From: Oxytricha trifallax | Lineage: Eukaryota > Ciliophora > Spirotrichea > Sporadotrichida > Oxytrichidae | Length of the DNA stretch: 64,000 bases | Direction: 5' to 3' | NCBI GenBank assembly: GCA_000711775.1 | Contig: ARYC01000575.1 | Coordinates: forward strand, 62,001-126,000 | Shown here: in pieces, positions 38,201-49,075 of the stretch | How the letters are laid out: every line of letters starts with the position of its first letter | Numbering within the stretch: position 1 is the first letter of the stretch | Program-made: the position numbers and the translations under genes | The notes under the pieces: generated by a model | What the model saw: the letters and a program-made list of their open reading frames with translations, nothing else | What the model was told of the DNA's origin: nothing | Database searches by the model: none

Positions 38201-41067
38201 CATGCTCGTAGTTATGATAAATTTCTTAATTTTATTCCTACTTTGGATTGTATGCTCTGCTATCATCTTTACTGCCATGTTTTACAAGGAGAGCGAGCAG
38301 TTCTCTAGTTATTATGATTCACTCATTAATTTGTATAATGGAGGACTCACAAACTTTGACAATCAGACATTCAACAAAAATTTAGATTCAAAATATGTGA
38401 TATATATTATAGAAATACATTGGTGATTATTCACAAACAATAGGACTAAATGGTGGGGCTCACTGTTCTTCATTTCATACATTGCGATTACAGCTATATT
38501 TCTCCTAAACATGATTATTGCAGTCCTTTTATAAGAACTTTTTCATTTATACTTCAAATTTATCTTTTCTATTTAAATTAGAGATTATTATTTACACTAA
38601 GTGCTAACAAACGTGTACGCCAGAACATAAGATAAAATAGAAGCAGATCACAACGCTTACCTCGTTTATGCTTATTCCGGACTCCGCTTTGATAGAAAAT
38701 ATGGACTTTTAATTTTCTCTCAAGCACCTTTCAACTTACTTAGTTTTACCATGATGCCTGCTCTATTGCTTATATATTTCTGTACAAACGAGAAAACTAT
38801 CATCAGAGTCAACAAGATATTCTGTAAAATAGTCTTCTTTCCAATGGTTCTTTAAGTATATTAATAGTAATTTCATCAACTTCTTAACAAATTTTATGAA
38901 TATTTTAGTATAAATGGCAATCGTGTTGTTCATATATTACATATCTATAGACCTCGTATTTCTGCCGATTGCTTATGTGAAAGGTTTCATCTTATTCCCT
39001 CTACAAGGTAATAACAAGGCTCAATGCTTTATTTATTTGATACTCTGGATATTATTTGGGCCATTTATTTTGGCTTGGTTGCTAGTCTGTGATGCCTTCA
39101 AGTATTGGTTCTTGGTATATTAGAAACCACATTTGATTCAAAGACGCAAGAAAAAGAACATCACAAAGCTATTTATTATTAATCTATGAATAATATATAT
39201 GAATGAATTATCATAAGCAAGATCTTATGAAATACTAAAGAGCAGAAGACATCAAGGAGTAGAGTAATATGGACTCTAAACAGAGATTTTCCATATTTAT
39301 TGATAGATTTGACCTCATAATACTTAGTAGGACTCTTAAGATTACCAATCAATATCTAATATATTAATATATTGCTATTATTAACAAAAACTATTTAATT
39401 TTAATGTAGAAAATAGCATTCTACTTATTAATGGATATTGTATAATGACAAATTCATGCAAGACATAAAACATGGAGAGAATCAATACACTCAAATGTCC
39501 TAAAACACCCAGGAAAAAGTACTGCCCCTTGCCAAGCTCTTCGGAGAATGGAAGCAGCAGAGACAAGAACAGGTGAAGAGAGACATAAAAAAGGAACAGG
39601 CGCAGTATGTACAGGATGAAACTGACAATTTACATGTGAATGCTGAGCAGATCCTGCTTAATCAGAGGATACAAAAGATGAAGGAGGAGAAAGAGCAGAG
39701 AGAGTTAATGGAGCAACAGAGAAAACAGAAGGAACTACTGGAACAGCAGCAGTTAAGAGATAAAATGATGCAGTCAAATGTAAGGCCATCCATTATGTAA
39801 TCTAAGACTGAGAATATCAATGATTAATATATTTATTGTATATATCAAGGCAAGGGCGCAGACGCTATTTAATTTATATAAGAATGACATTCATGAATTA
39901 GATTTATTTATTATTTCATAGACTATTCATGAATGCGATGAATACGATGAAAACAGGCAATACTATTAAACCAAGTGGTCTTAATCCTATCTTAAAAACT
40001 GTAACCGCCCTTACTCAATTCAAATATAATTAATATATTTTTATCTGATCAATTCAGTGGCAATTCAGGCAAATAGATAGAGAAAGCATAGTAAATCCAA
40101 AATGTAGGCCAGAATTTCGCAGTGCTGGTGCAGATGAATAAAGAAACCATGTATGAGCTGTTGATTCAGCTGAGTAACCTCGACGATTTAGTGGATATTG
40201 ATAAACTCAGGAAGGTGGTTTATGATGAAAATGTAAACTTTAATAATGACTAAGAGTATTTACTAAAATAATGAGATTAATAATTAATAGTGAGAAAATT
40301 GATATTTCGATAATTTAAAGTTTAATAAATTAGATGAGTGAAGAGGATTTCGAAGAATACAGACAAAGATTATTCAACACAAATCTCACATTCTTTGAGA
40401 AAGCTATTGAAAAGAGCAAAAATAGAACAACAAACAACTTTTTATATTAATCTAACTTTTAATTTTACAATTAACATTAACAATAAATCGACAATTTATA
40501 TTACAATTCATTAATAACTTTTTTTATTTTAAAAAACTTGATAGAAATACAATACGCAAATGAAATTGGCTTAAACCTGGAATTAATGCGTATATAATTC
40601 ACAAATTTGAAGCAAAAACTGCGTAGAATAGACCTGTTTATGTCCTGCGTGAACCCTGACGCGATCACAGTTAATGAGAACAAATTGGAAGCAAAAAATT
40701 ATCAATATATCAAGGAAAGCGCCCATAAAGTCATACATAAACATCAAAAGAGGAAGGAAGAGATTGAGGAGAGAAAGAAAATGGAGGAAAATCAGGACAT
40801 GGAGCAGTAATATTATGGGATGTAATTATTAAGAGTTTTATATATAAAATTTTGATATAAATTCTAGAATTAAATTATAGAGTTTAATCATTAATTTAAG
40901 TTATATTTAAGGAATAACTGGAGGAGCTAGAAATATAATATGGAAGCATGGGAATTGATTAAAATTACAACACTTCAGGAGCTACTGGAAAATTTAGATT
41001 AAATAGTAATTCAAGAATAGCCAATTTTTAAAATAAAACTCAAAATTCACAGTCAGGCTTTTAATGA
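32848..41067 (+). CDS. TRP-like cation channel with long N-terminal region, multi-exon
   Basis: Exons from ATG 32848 join in frame with GT-AG introns: 32848-33030, 33136-33181, 33264-33427, 33474-33510, 33545-33602, 33642-33843, 33929 onward. The N-terminal 1000 or so residues are cytosolic and include an ankyrin-like piece (DSKHRSALEIMSQNHFYQLL, near 36260). Membrane segments follow: HVIFILVVALLYTFVIYY (S1, near 36785), IILVWVSSFFFGNIMDIIYQ (S2, 37055), LILDILLLLGILIQI (S3, 37150), WLKISFFVLAIQRFGIYIRM (S4, 38130), FLILFLLWIVCSAIIF (S5, 38225), a pore-like stretch and FLLNMIIAVL (S6, 38500). Two or three more hydrophobic segments and a Gln/Glu-rich coiled coil (39573-39800) come after S6. 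The ion-transport fold is clear; ion selectivity is not. The 40.0-41.07 kb exons continue in frame (intron about 40231-40332) to TGA 41067. A TCTP copy sits between S3 and S4. Confidence 0.8.
35192..35253. repeat. (TA)n microsatellite
   Basis: About 60 bp of nearly pure TA dinucleotides with one interruption, located in an intron of the channel gene. Confidence 0.95.
36891..36905 (+). other. G6T4G5 motif
   Basis: GGGGGGTTTTGGGGG resembles the spirotrich telomere unit G4T4. It lies in a frame that could continue the S1 exon of the channel (CWGVLGA), so it may simply be coding or mark an exon or insertion edge. Confidence 0.4.
37355..37854 (+). pseudogene. TCTP (translationally controlled tumour protein) copy, frameshifted, intron-less
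   Basis: The start is MKVYTDIISGDEMACDSF and the end is FFYFFDGLKEEKC before TGA, both diagnostic of TCTP, a small conserved guanine-nucleotide- and calcium-associated cytosolic protein. The length, about 166 codons, is normal for the family. TAA/TAG are read as Gln (NTLQYQDTILL). A frame change occurs in the A-rich run near 37507-37517, after GDDYEEEKKA; the frame then resumes with HDAVKVVDIVEAFALKEI to the end. No intron is visible, whereas every neighbouring gene has them, and its codons are GC-richer. It lies between the S3 and S4 exons of the channel gene on the same strand. A processed retrocopy is the likely reading; an IES or sequencing slip at the A-run is the alternative. Confidence 0.88.
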
Positions 41068-41360
41068 GAAAGTTACTATATTAAAAAATTAATAATATTT
41101 GAAATATAATACTTGAAAAACTTGATTTAATGAAAATATAATTTTAATTCGAAGTATTTTTAGGCATTAGACTTAATTGATACTCAAACTTTTTGATACA
41201 TAGTAAATTAATAATAGTAATTCAAGAATATTAGAGATTGGAAATATACATACGTCACTAAATTTATGTTAATACGTATATTCTATCACTTTTCTTAAAC
41301 TATAATTAGCCTTGAAATTAAACTAAATTCTTTCCAATCATATTTTATATTCCCGGCTTC

Positions 41361-42410
41361 TCATAATTTTGGTTGACCTTCCTTATTACTTATTCCAAAA
41401 TATTTTATTAAGAAAAATCTGTCATTATATAAAAAAAAGATTGTTCTAATAGAATATTTTTATATAAGAATACTCTTCTTCTTGTTCTTTCTGGCTCTCT
41501 CAGCGTTCTTCTATATATACTCCATCATTTTGGGCATGAACTCGGGGTCTTGCCATGTATTGAATAATGCCTCGCCTTCTCTCTTGAAGCACTCAACCAT
41601 ACGGTCTCTGTTCATTCCCATTGTCATAAGTCTCTTAGCGTTTACCATTGTTTTTAAGTCGTTTCTTAAGAGACGAGGGATAATTGGTACTTTATTCAAA
41701 TCAAAGAAATTTCCACCATCAATTAGTAAACTTTGCACGATAGATTTTTTTAAAAAAATGATATATGATTGAAGTTTTAGATCTTTGTCCTCAATAACAC
41801 CATTAATGTAACCGACTCTCTAAGCTTCTAAGGCAGATAAACTCTTATCAGCTAGTAGCATTTCAGCAGCGATTCTTCTGCCCATCTGCTCTGGGTAGGT
41901 TATAGTTGAGCCACCTTCTGGAGATTGAAAAGATGACATAAAAGGAGTATTGAAAGATGCTTCTGGGGTGCAGTATATAAAGTCTGCGAAACCAGTCATT
42001 GTGCAAGCGATTCCAAAAGCAGCTCCAGCTACCAAGCAAACAAGAGGCTTTTCCAAATCGAGAGCAGCTGTGAGATATTTGACCATAGACACTGTGGCTC
42101 CCTCCTTTGCTTATTTCATAGCGTCTTCAAAGTCTCCCTTAATGAAAGCTTTTTGGAAAGCGCTTAGATCATTTCCGCTGGAGAAGTAAGAGCCACCATG
42201 TAATACGACAATTTTAACCTCGTCATTCTTGTTTATTTATTCAAAAAGCTCAGCAATTTTGTATTGAGTATCTATTCCGAAAGCATTTCTTTTCTTTGGA
42301 TTGTGATACTTAATTTCATAGATTCCGTTTGGATGGATACCGTGTAATAAACTGCACTCTTCTTTGAAGTGAGAACGATTATAGGATTGTGAAGGTGTTT
42401 AATCAACCAT
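41361..42410 (-). CDS. Peroxisomal enoyl-CoA hydratase/isomerase (crotonase), copy A
   Basis: ATG 42410 to TGA 41361 is one continuous 349-codon frame in ciliate code. Crotonase hallmarks are present: HNPKKRNAFG near the N-terminus, HGGSYFSSGNDLSAF forming the oxyanion region, LEKPLVCLVAGAAFGIACTM, DFIYCTPEASFNTPFM and SPEGGSTITYPEQMGRRIAA. The Glu of SPEGG is in the position used as the base in delta3,delta2-enoyl-CoA isomerases. The protein ends GQPKL just before TGA, a plausible type-1 peroxisomal targeting tail, which fits fatty-acid beta-oxidation in peroxisomes. It is longer than the usual 260-290 residues. Two AT-rich in-frame inserts (about 41735-41770 and 41375-41465) may be introns or IESs of length divisible by three. 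It is a tandem duplicate of copy B. Confidence 0.88.
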
Positions 42411-42674
42411 TTTGATTTTAAGATTTTTAATTATCAAAAAATTTTAACTCATTCATATTCATGAGAGAATATAATATTCCTAATAGTAAAGTTTATAATA
42501 ATTAAATCTAAATCTCCAAAAAATTATAGAAAATCGTTTGAAATTTCCAAATAGGAAATGTGCAATAAATTTTGATATGATTTTTAGCTTAACTTATAAT
42601 ATTATATTTGAAATTTCCAAAAAAAATCTCCAAAATAAATTTCCTAATTATTATAATTCAATTTTTCTTTTACA

Positions 42675-44091
42675 TCACAACTTTGGTTGCTCATTTGATA
42701 TTTTCTTCTTTTTCTATGAATTATTATGAATAAATTTCATCATATTAGGCAAGAACTCAGGACTCTTCCAAATATCAAATAGCGCCTCGCCTTCTCTCTT
42801 GAAGCACTCAACCATGTGCCCTCTGTTCATGCCAATATTTAATAATTTCTTCGCATTCATCATTGTTTTTAAGTCGTTTTGTAAGAGACGAGAGATTATT
42901 GGTATTTTATTCAAATCGTAAAACATTGCATTATCTATGAGTAAACTTAAAAGTACGATAATTTTACGAATTTATGATTGATTTTAAATTTATAATAGTT
43001 TACGCTTTGATCTACAATGCCATTGAGGGAGGAGGAAGTTTCCTGACCCAAAATTTTAAATGTACCTAAGGGGGAAGTTTCCTGCTTCATTCATTCAAAT
43101 ATATAATATTTATAAATTATTAAGAATCTTTATCATCAAATATGATATAGTTATTTATAATCTATCATAAATTATCATTTCTACCTTGATAATGAATTCT
43201 AATTTTAATAAAAAATCACATTAATTATTATTAAAATTACAATAAATTTAGCATTATTTTAATTTATAATTTGATAAAGAATAATAATATACCTTATAAA
43301 TTATAATTAGTTGATTATTAAATGGCATCGGTGATTGTAATTGGAATATATATGCTTCTAAATTTTTATAGCCAAATAATATAAAATTTAATGTTGAAGT
43401 CAGGAAACTTCCGCAGAGGAGGGAACCTGTTTTGAGAAGGAAACTTCCTCCCCTCACCATTTATATAGCCTACTTTTAATGCTTCTACAGCGGTTAGAGG
43501 TCTATCAGTTAATAAAACTTCAGCAGCTAATCTTCTACCTAATTGCTGTGGAAAAGTAATAGTTGAACCACCTTCTGGAGATTGATAGGATGACATAAAC
43601 GGAGTTTTGAATACTGCATCAGGAGTGCAGTATATGAAATCTGAAAGACCTGTAATGGTACTAAAAATTTACATTAAATTATAATTAGTACAGCCAATTC
43701 CATGCGCACCTCCACTGACTAGACAAATAAGTGGCTTTTCTAAGTCAATAATCGCAGTTAAGCAAGCAACCATACTCACTGTAGCGCCTTCTTTAGCTTC
43801 ACTCAACCCCTTTTCCATATTTCCACCTGTAAAAGCAGTTGCGAAGACGCTAATATCATTTCCACTTGAGAAGTACGAGCCTCCATGCATCACTATAACC
43901 TTGACAGCATCATTCTAATTCATAGACTGAAATATTTGAATGAGTCTCTTTGTAGTGGCGCCAGTACTAGCATTTCTTTTCTTTAGATTGTGAAACTTTA
44001 TTTCATAGACACCGTTTGAGTGAAGACCATGCAATATAAAATCTTCCTCCTTGAAATGAGTTCGAGTGTACTAGAATTAGCTTGATTCCAT
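42675..44091 (-). CDS. Peroxisomal enoyl-CoA hydratase/isomerase (crotonase), copy B, with IESs
   Basis: ATG 44091 to TGA 42675. Parallel to copy A over the whole length: KKRNASTGATT, HGGSYFSSGNDISVFA, LEKPLICLVSGGAHGIGCT, ITGLSDFIYCTPDAVFKT, SPEGGSTITFPQQLGRRLAA, and a C-terminus ending EQPKL before TGA (peroxisomal tail). Unlike copy A the gene is broken by inserts. One is a 30-bp segment flanked by GTAC (43658-43691), the second a 437-bp inverted-repeat segment flanked by CCATT (43020-43461). A third frame change of unknown boundaries lies near 42960-43010. Removing the first two at their repeats restores perfect alignment with copy A. Neither can be a frame-preserving GT-AG intron, so IES is the best label. 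The predicted reaction is double-bond shift or hydration of unsaturated acyl-CoA. Confidence 0.88.
43020..43461. mobile_element. MITE-derived IES with AATGG/CCATT pointer in crotonase copy B
   Basis: Flanked by CCATT at 43020-43024 and 43457-43461. Inside are inverted ends GAGGGAGGAGGAAGTTTCCT and AGGAAACTTCCTCCCCTC, with a second inner GGGGGAAGTTTCCTG (about 43070). This is the same architecture as the element at 1853-2322. Removal of 437 bp gives G-Y-I-N-G-I-V in line with G-Y-I-N-G-V-I of copy A. It is thus a transposon-like element that must be precisely excised for gene function. Confidence 0.85.
43658..43691 (-). other. 30-bp IES with GTAC pointer
   Basis: GTAC occurs at 43658-43661 and 43688-43691. 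Deleting one copy plus the AT-only spacer (30 bp) turns the frame into G-I-G-C-T-I-T-G, aligning with G-I-A-C-T-M-T-G of copy A. Cutting at GT and AG instead would remove 31 bp and shift the frame. Confidence 0.8.
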
Positions 44092-44294
44092 ATTTTGATA
44101 ATTATTTTTAGAATTTTAATTATTACTCTTATAATATGATATACTTTGGCAATATCTGAACAAAATTTGAGGAAAAAAAAGTGAAACATTTTTATCAGAA
44201 TTCACTTTGGCAAATTGATGGCTATATAATTTCATTAATATTTTATGATCTGAAATATTATTGATCGTATTCTAATTTTAAAGATTATTAAAGT

Positions 44295-45060
44295 ATGGAA
44301 TACGTAAAAGTGACTTCAGCTCTACTACTAACTGGTGCAAGTATGTTCTATTGTTATTTATTTTGGTTCACACTCTATTTAAGAATGAGTTTTTTTTACA
44401 AGAATTTAACAGTTTTGCTCTATGGTTCTAAACCATTTTTATAGTTTCATTAGTAACCTACTAGTATATGCAAAAAAATTAAGAAAGAGTTCATTTTTTT
44501 GTGCAATGTGAGAATGTTTTCAGGGAATAGATCATTGAAGCATACCCTATCGTCAGACTCAAGTAAATGATTTTTATATCAAATTGATTAATACCATCAT
44601 GAATTATAAATGCACCTTATTAATGTAGATTCGACTCAATTATTTATTAGATTTATTTAAACTTTACCAGAAATACAAATCATTCAAGGATGAAGGCAAA
44701 AGTATAAAAAGTGAGGACTAAATGAGATAGAAAGTGTTAAGAGCTGTAATATATCAATTAAAATGTTTACATTGTATAAACATAAAAATTGAATGATTAT
44801 TGAACACAGGATGTGGCTTTAGAGCTGTGTGAGAAATATGAAATATCTTTTATGAGATATAAGAAATGGTTCTATCATCAGAAGAATACGTAAGTGAATC
44901 ATGATCAAAATTCTATCACTAAATTCACTTATAAATTAAGCATTAAATCTTTGAATATCTATAGTAAAGCTCAAGAGTTTCTAAGAAGAGTTGATAGAGC
45001 AGTGCTTGAGCTTTGCACAATATTAATATTTATTCTCTATTAACTATCTCAAAATGTAAA
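44295..45060 (+). CDS. Small multi-exon gene, unknown product
   Basis: Coding-like exons with good splice signals. MEYVKVTSALLLTGA starts at 44295 and its donor is at 44341. An exon of 44524-44562 follows. Next come an exon from 44629 (RLNYLLDLFKLYQKYKSFKD), an exon from about 44813 (DVALELCEKYEISFMRYKKW) with donor GTAAGTG near 44891, and an exon near 44965 (AQEFLRRVDRAVLELCTILI). I could not join all exons in a single frame, so an IES or mis-set boundary is likely between the second and third. The 3' end abuts a MITE at 45075 and may be disturbed by it. Helical, basic character; no family recognised. Divergent from the crotonase pair with about 200 bp between starts, so a shared promoter region is possible. 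Confidence 0.5.
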
Positions 45061-45074
45061 GAAAATTTCAATAT

Positions 45075-45338
45075 AAAACCCCATAGATAAATTAAGATAT
45101 GAGAATTGGGGTTAAGAACAATTAAATTAAGAATTAATTATTATTGGCGTATAATTATAATGTTTGGGCTAATTATTAAAACTATTGGCTAAATTAACTG
45201 TCCTTATAAAATAATCCAATCAGAGTGTGTATATTTGATTTTAGCCTAATTATAATTAATATAAGCCAATTATAATTAATTCTTAATCTAATTGTTCTTA
45301 ACTCCAATCCTCACTTCTTAATTGATCTTTGGGGTTTT
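45075..45338. mobile_element. 264-bp MITE with AAAACCCC/GGGGTTTT ends
   Basis: Inverted repeats of about 65 bp start AAAACCCCATAGATAAATTA and end with the inverse AATTGATCTTTGGGGTTTT; the inner motif TTAAGAACAATTA is shared by both arms. It is flanked on both sides by TATA. The ends resemble one unit of the spirotrich telomere repeat, as is known for telomere-bearing elements, but only a single unit is present. Confidence 0.75.
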
Positions 45339-45389
45339 ATAATCTATTTTAAAATTCCAAAAGAATTATGATATTATCAAAATAGATTT

Positions 45390-48300
45390 AAAATGGGAAA
45401 TTATGAAAATAAAATTAAAAATTAAATTAAATATGGAATTTTAGTATTTTTTGATTTTTATAGTATCGTTTTAACTGATATTGATTTGAATTTGATATAT
45501 TTTAACAGCCAATAATTTGACTCATCGATAAATCAAATTAGATTTATCATATCTTAACTGTAGACCCTTTAAATTTAACTTTTAAAATTTTTAACTCCTG
45601 ATAAATTAATATCTCTCTATACAAAATAGCTATGAAAAAATTTTAAAAGTATAAGATGTAGAGAAAAATTTAACGACTAACTTTCATTCTTGTTGTATTC
45701 ACAAAAAATTTTACCCCATCGAGATAAATCGATTTTAAATATTTCTCTGCCCCAAACTTCTTCCTTTCTTATCTCTTCAACCAAATTACTTGAGGACTTG
45801 GTCTAAATAAGTTTTTTGTGCATTTAATCAAGGTCTACATTTTATCTTCTTTGAGTCTTTCATCAGGAAATTCATACGCATTTTTATCGTTAAAATACAC
45901 GAAATCATATGAATTTTTTTTTACTTTCACTAAAATCGAAATATCTCTATGAGTGATTTTTTCCATGAATTATGAGTAGGATGGAACATGTAGCTTATGT
46001 TTTGATCTACATTATTTCTTCTAGAGTAAAGTCATGAAAAAAATCGCTGCCTCGAGATAATTTCATTTCTTTGCAGGTACTCGACCAAATTTTGATGTTT
46101 GTTACATTGTAACAAACATCACCTCTAGTCAAATGGACACATTTCCAAATGGACACAAATTCCGGACACAAACTCCGGACACCATTCCAAAGTTAGAACT
46201 CAGATCTCATCACTTATCTATCACTTTGAACGAAGATATACTCCTTTTTCCATCACAGTACAACTTTTTGATTATGAGGGGGTTCGAAAAAGAGGATTTC
46301 GAGGTTTTTTCTCTTGGGTGAAAAGATATTGAAAAATTTAGAATTATGTTTTGATAGACAATTCTATAAGCTAAGTAGAATATTTATATGAAAATTTATA
46401 GACATTAGGTTAGAGAGTTATTGAAGTCAAAAGTCAGAGCATCCAAATTTTACTTTTCCCTCAATAACTTCCTTCAGTGTGAGATTCATGGAAGATGAGT
46501 AGGGTAGAAGTTGTAGCCCATACCCTAAGCTATCGAATAGGGCATATATTCCAATACAAATTCCTTTAAGAAACAGAGATAAATTGAAAATAAGGTCAAG
46601 AATTTTGTAAAATGAAGAGAAATATTGAAATCGATTTTCCTCGATTGGCAAATTAGATGGTGAAAAACTCAAATCAAATCTTTAGCAGATTATCTCATGA
46701 AGAACATTTCTTCTCCTATAGTCAAATCAGTAGCTAATTGCATTAGAGAGATAAATCAAAATTAAATCTGAAATGTAAAATAAAGTATGAAAACTTAAAT
46801 GTAACAAACATCACTCATATAAATTCTTGAGGCAACGAATTTAGGATTTTTATGAAGAGCATATTATGATCTATCATTTATCATCTATAAGTTTTTCAAT
46901 ATAAATTCACTGAGCAAAGAAAACCCCGAAACCCTTCTGGATAATTTTCGGAAAATCAAATTTTTGAAATTGGGTTTTCAAAAATCCGAAAATTATCCAG
47001 AAGGGTTTCGGGTTTTCTCTGCCAAGTGAATTGATATTGAAAAACTTATAGATGATAAATGATAGATCATAATATGCTCTTCATAAAAATCCTAAATTCG
47101 TTGCCTCAAGAATTTATACGAGTGATGTTTGTTACATTTAAGTTTTCATACTTTATTTTACATTTCAGATTTAATTTTGATTTATCTCTCTAATGCAATT
47201 AGCTACTGATTTGACTATAGGAGAAGAAATGTTCTTCATGAGATAATCTGCTAAAGATTTGATTTGAGTTTTTCACCATCTAATTTGCCAATCGAGGAAA
47301 ATCGATTTCAATATTTCTCTTCATTTTACAAAATTCTTGACCTTATTTTCAATTTATCTCTGTTTCTTAAAGGAATTTGTATTGGAATATATGCCCTATT
47401 CGATAGCTTAGGGTATGGGCTACAACTTCTACCCTACTCATCTTCATGAGTCTCACACTGAAGGAAGTTATTGAGGGAAAAGTAAAATTTGGATGCTCTG
47501 ACTTTTGACTTCAATAACTCTCTAACCTAATGTCTATAAATTTTCATATAAATATTCTACTTAGCTTATAGAATTGTCTATCAAAACATAATTCTAAATT
47601 TTTCAATATCTTTTCACCCAAGAGAAAAAACCTCGAAATCCTCTTTTTCGAACCCCCTCATAATCAAAAAGTTGTACTGTGATGGAAAAAGGAGTATATC
47701 TTCGTTCAGAGTGATAGATAAGAGATGAGATCTAAGTTCTAACTTTGGAATGGTGTCCGGAGTATGTGTCCGGAATTTGTGTCCATTTTGGAATTGTGTC
47801 CATTTGACTAGAGGTGATGTTTGTTACAATGTTACAAACATCAAAATTTGGTCGAGTACCTGCAAAGAAATGAAATTATCTCGGGCAGCGATTTTTTTCA
47901 TGACTTGACTCTAGAAAGAATAATGTAAATCAAAACATAAGCTACATGTTCCATCCTACTCATAATTCATGGAAAAAATCACTCATAGAGATATTTCGAT
48001 TTTAGTGAAAGTCAAAAAAATTCATATGATTTCGTATATTTTAACGATAAAAATGCGTATGAATTTCCTGATGAAAGACTCAAAGAAGATAAAATGTAGA
48101 CCTTGATTAAATGCGCAAAAAACTTATTTAGACCAAGTCTTCAAGTAATTTGGTTGAAGAGATAAGAAAGGAAGAAGTTTGGGGCAAAGAAATATTTAAA
48201 ATCGATTTATCTCGATGGGGTAAAATTTTTTGTGAATACAACAAGAATGAAATTTAGTCGTTAAATAATTCTCTACATCTTACACTTTTAAAATTTTTTC

Positions 48301-48546
48301 ATAGTTATTTTGTATAGAGAGATATTAATTTATTAGGAGTTAAAAATTTTAAAAGTTAAATTTAAAGGGTCTACAGTTAAGATATGATAAATCTAATTTG
48401 ATCTATCGATGAGACAAATATATTGGCTGTTAAAATATATCAAATTAAAATCAATATCAGTTATAACGATAATATAAAAATCAAAAAATACTAAAATTCC
48501 ATATTTAATTTAATTTTTAATTTTATTTTAACAATTTCCCATTTTT
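45390..48546. mobile_element. 3.2-kb palindrome (giant foldback)
   Basis: Arms of about 1.55 kb (45390-46940 and 47000-48546) are inverted copies with only scattered differences. The dyad lies near 46968, and the centre carries AAACCCTTCTGGATAATTTT and its inverse. Each arm contains GTAACAAACATCAC twice and a short frame beginning MSFSPSNLPIEENRFQYF (46672 leftward and 47264 rightward), identical but non-descript. No transposase or recognisable gene. It is bordered on the left by the 264-bp MITE and on the right by an (ATT)n tract. It could be a foldback transposon or a rearrangement-born inverted duplication. Confidence 0.85.
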
Positions 48547-48666
48547 CAAAATTCTTTTTTATATACCTTTATTTCGATAATCAAATATGCGATTAAATTA
48601 TCAAGGTCAAATTTTCATTATTTAGGTATATAAATAAAGACATATAAGTTCTTCTTTCAAATAAAT

Positions 48667-48807
<141 letters not shown>

Positions 48808-48814
48808 AAAAGCA

Positions 48815-49075
48815 GTAACTCCCCATAAATCACACAAAAATGAGGCATTGATCCACTTCTCTCTGATCAAGAAGTATACAGGGATCCTAATAATCTTTGC
48901 AAACATCATTATCTCTTTTCTTAATGCTCTATTGAATTCGATGACAACTACTTAAAGGGCAGTGTTAAACATAAAATTTCCTGGCTTCAAATCTCTATGA
49001 AAATATCCAAGTTCATGCAACTCCTTGAAATCCTTTATCATACCTGATATATATCATTCAAACCATTTGTATATA
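48815..49075 (-). pseudogene. Protein kinase fragment (catalytic loop), disrupted
   Basis: The minus strand reads MIKDFKELHELGYFHRDLKP then GNFMF, an unmistakable kinase catalytic loop (HRDLKPxNF) at about 48970-49000. It is followed by VVVIEFNRA where DFG would be (Asp replaced by Glu, Gly by Asn) and later CDLWGVTA, resembling DLWSLG of subdomain IX. A TGA interrupts the frame just upstream (KWFE-stop-YISG). The frame ends in the (ATT)n tract, so the C-terminal lobe is missing, and upstream it is cut by the FB1-b foldback. Altered DFG, TGA, truncation and insertion all indicate a decayed gene, although the upstream TGA could lie in an unremoved insert. Confidence 0.75.

Noticed and set aside
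41482..42189. Plus-strand frames over the crotonase
   Set aside because: Shadows of the conserved minus-strand enzyme.
43658..43691. GT-AG intron in crotonase copy B
   Set aside because: Splicing at GT and AG would remove 31 bp and break the frame; the 30-bp pointer deletion restores alignment with copy A.
46427..47449. Two identical 60-80-codon frames in inverted orientation
   Set aside because: They lie in the two arms of the palindrome and duplicate each other; nothing supports coding use.
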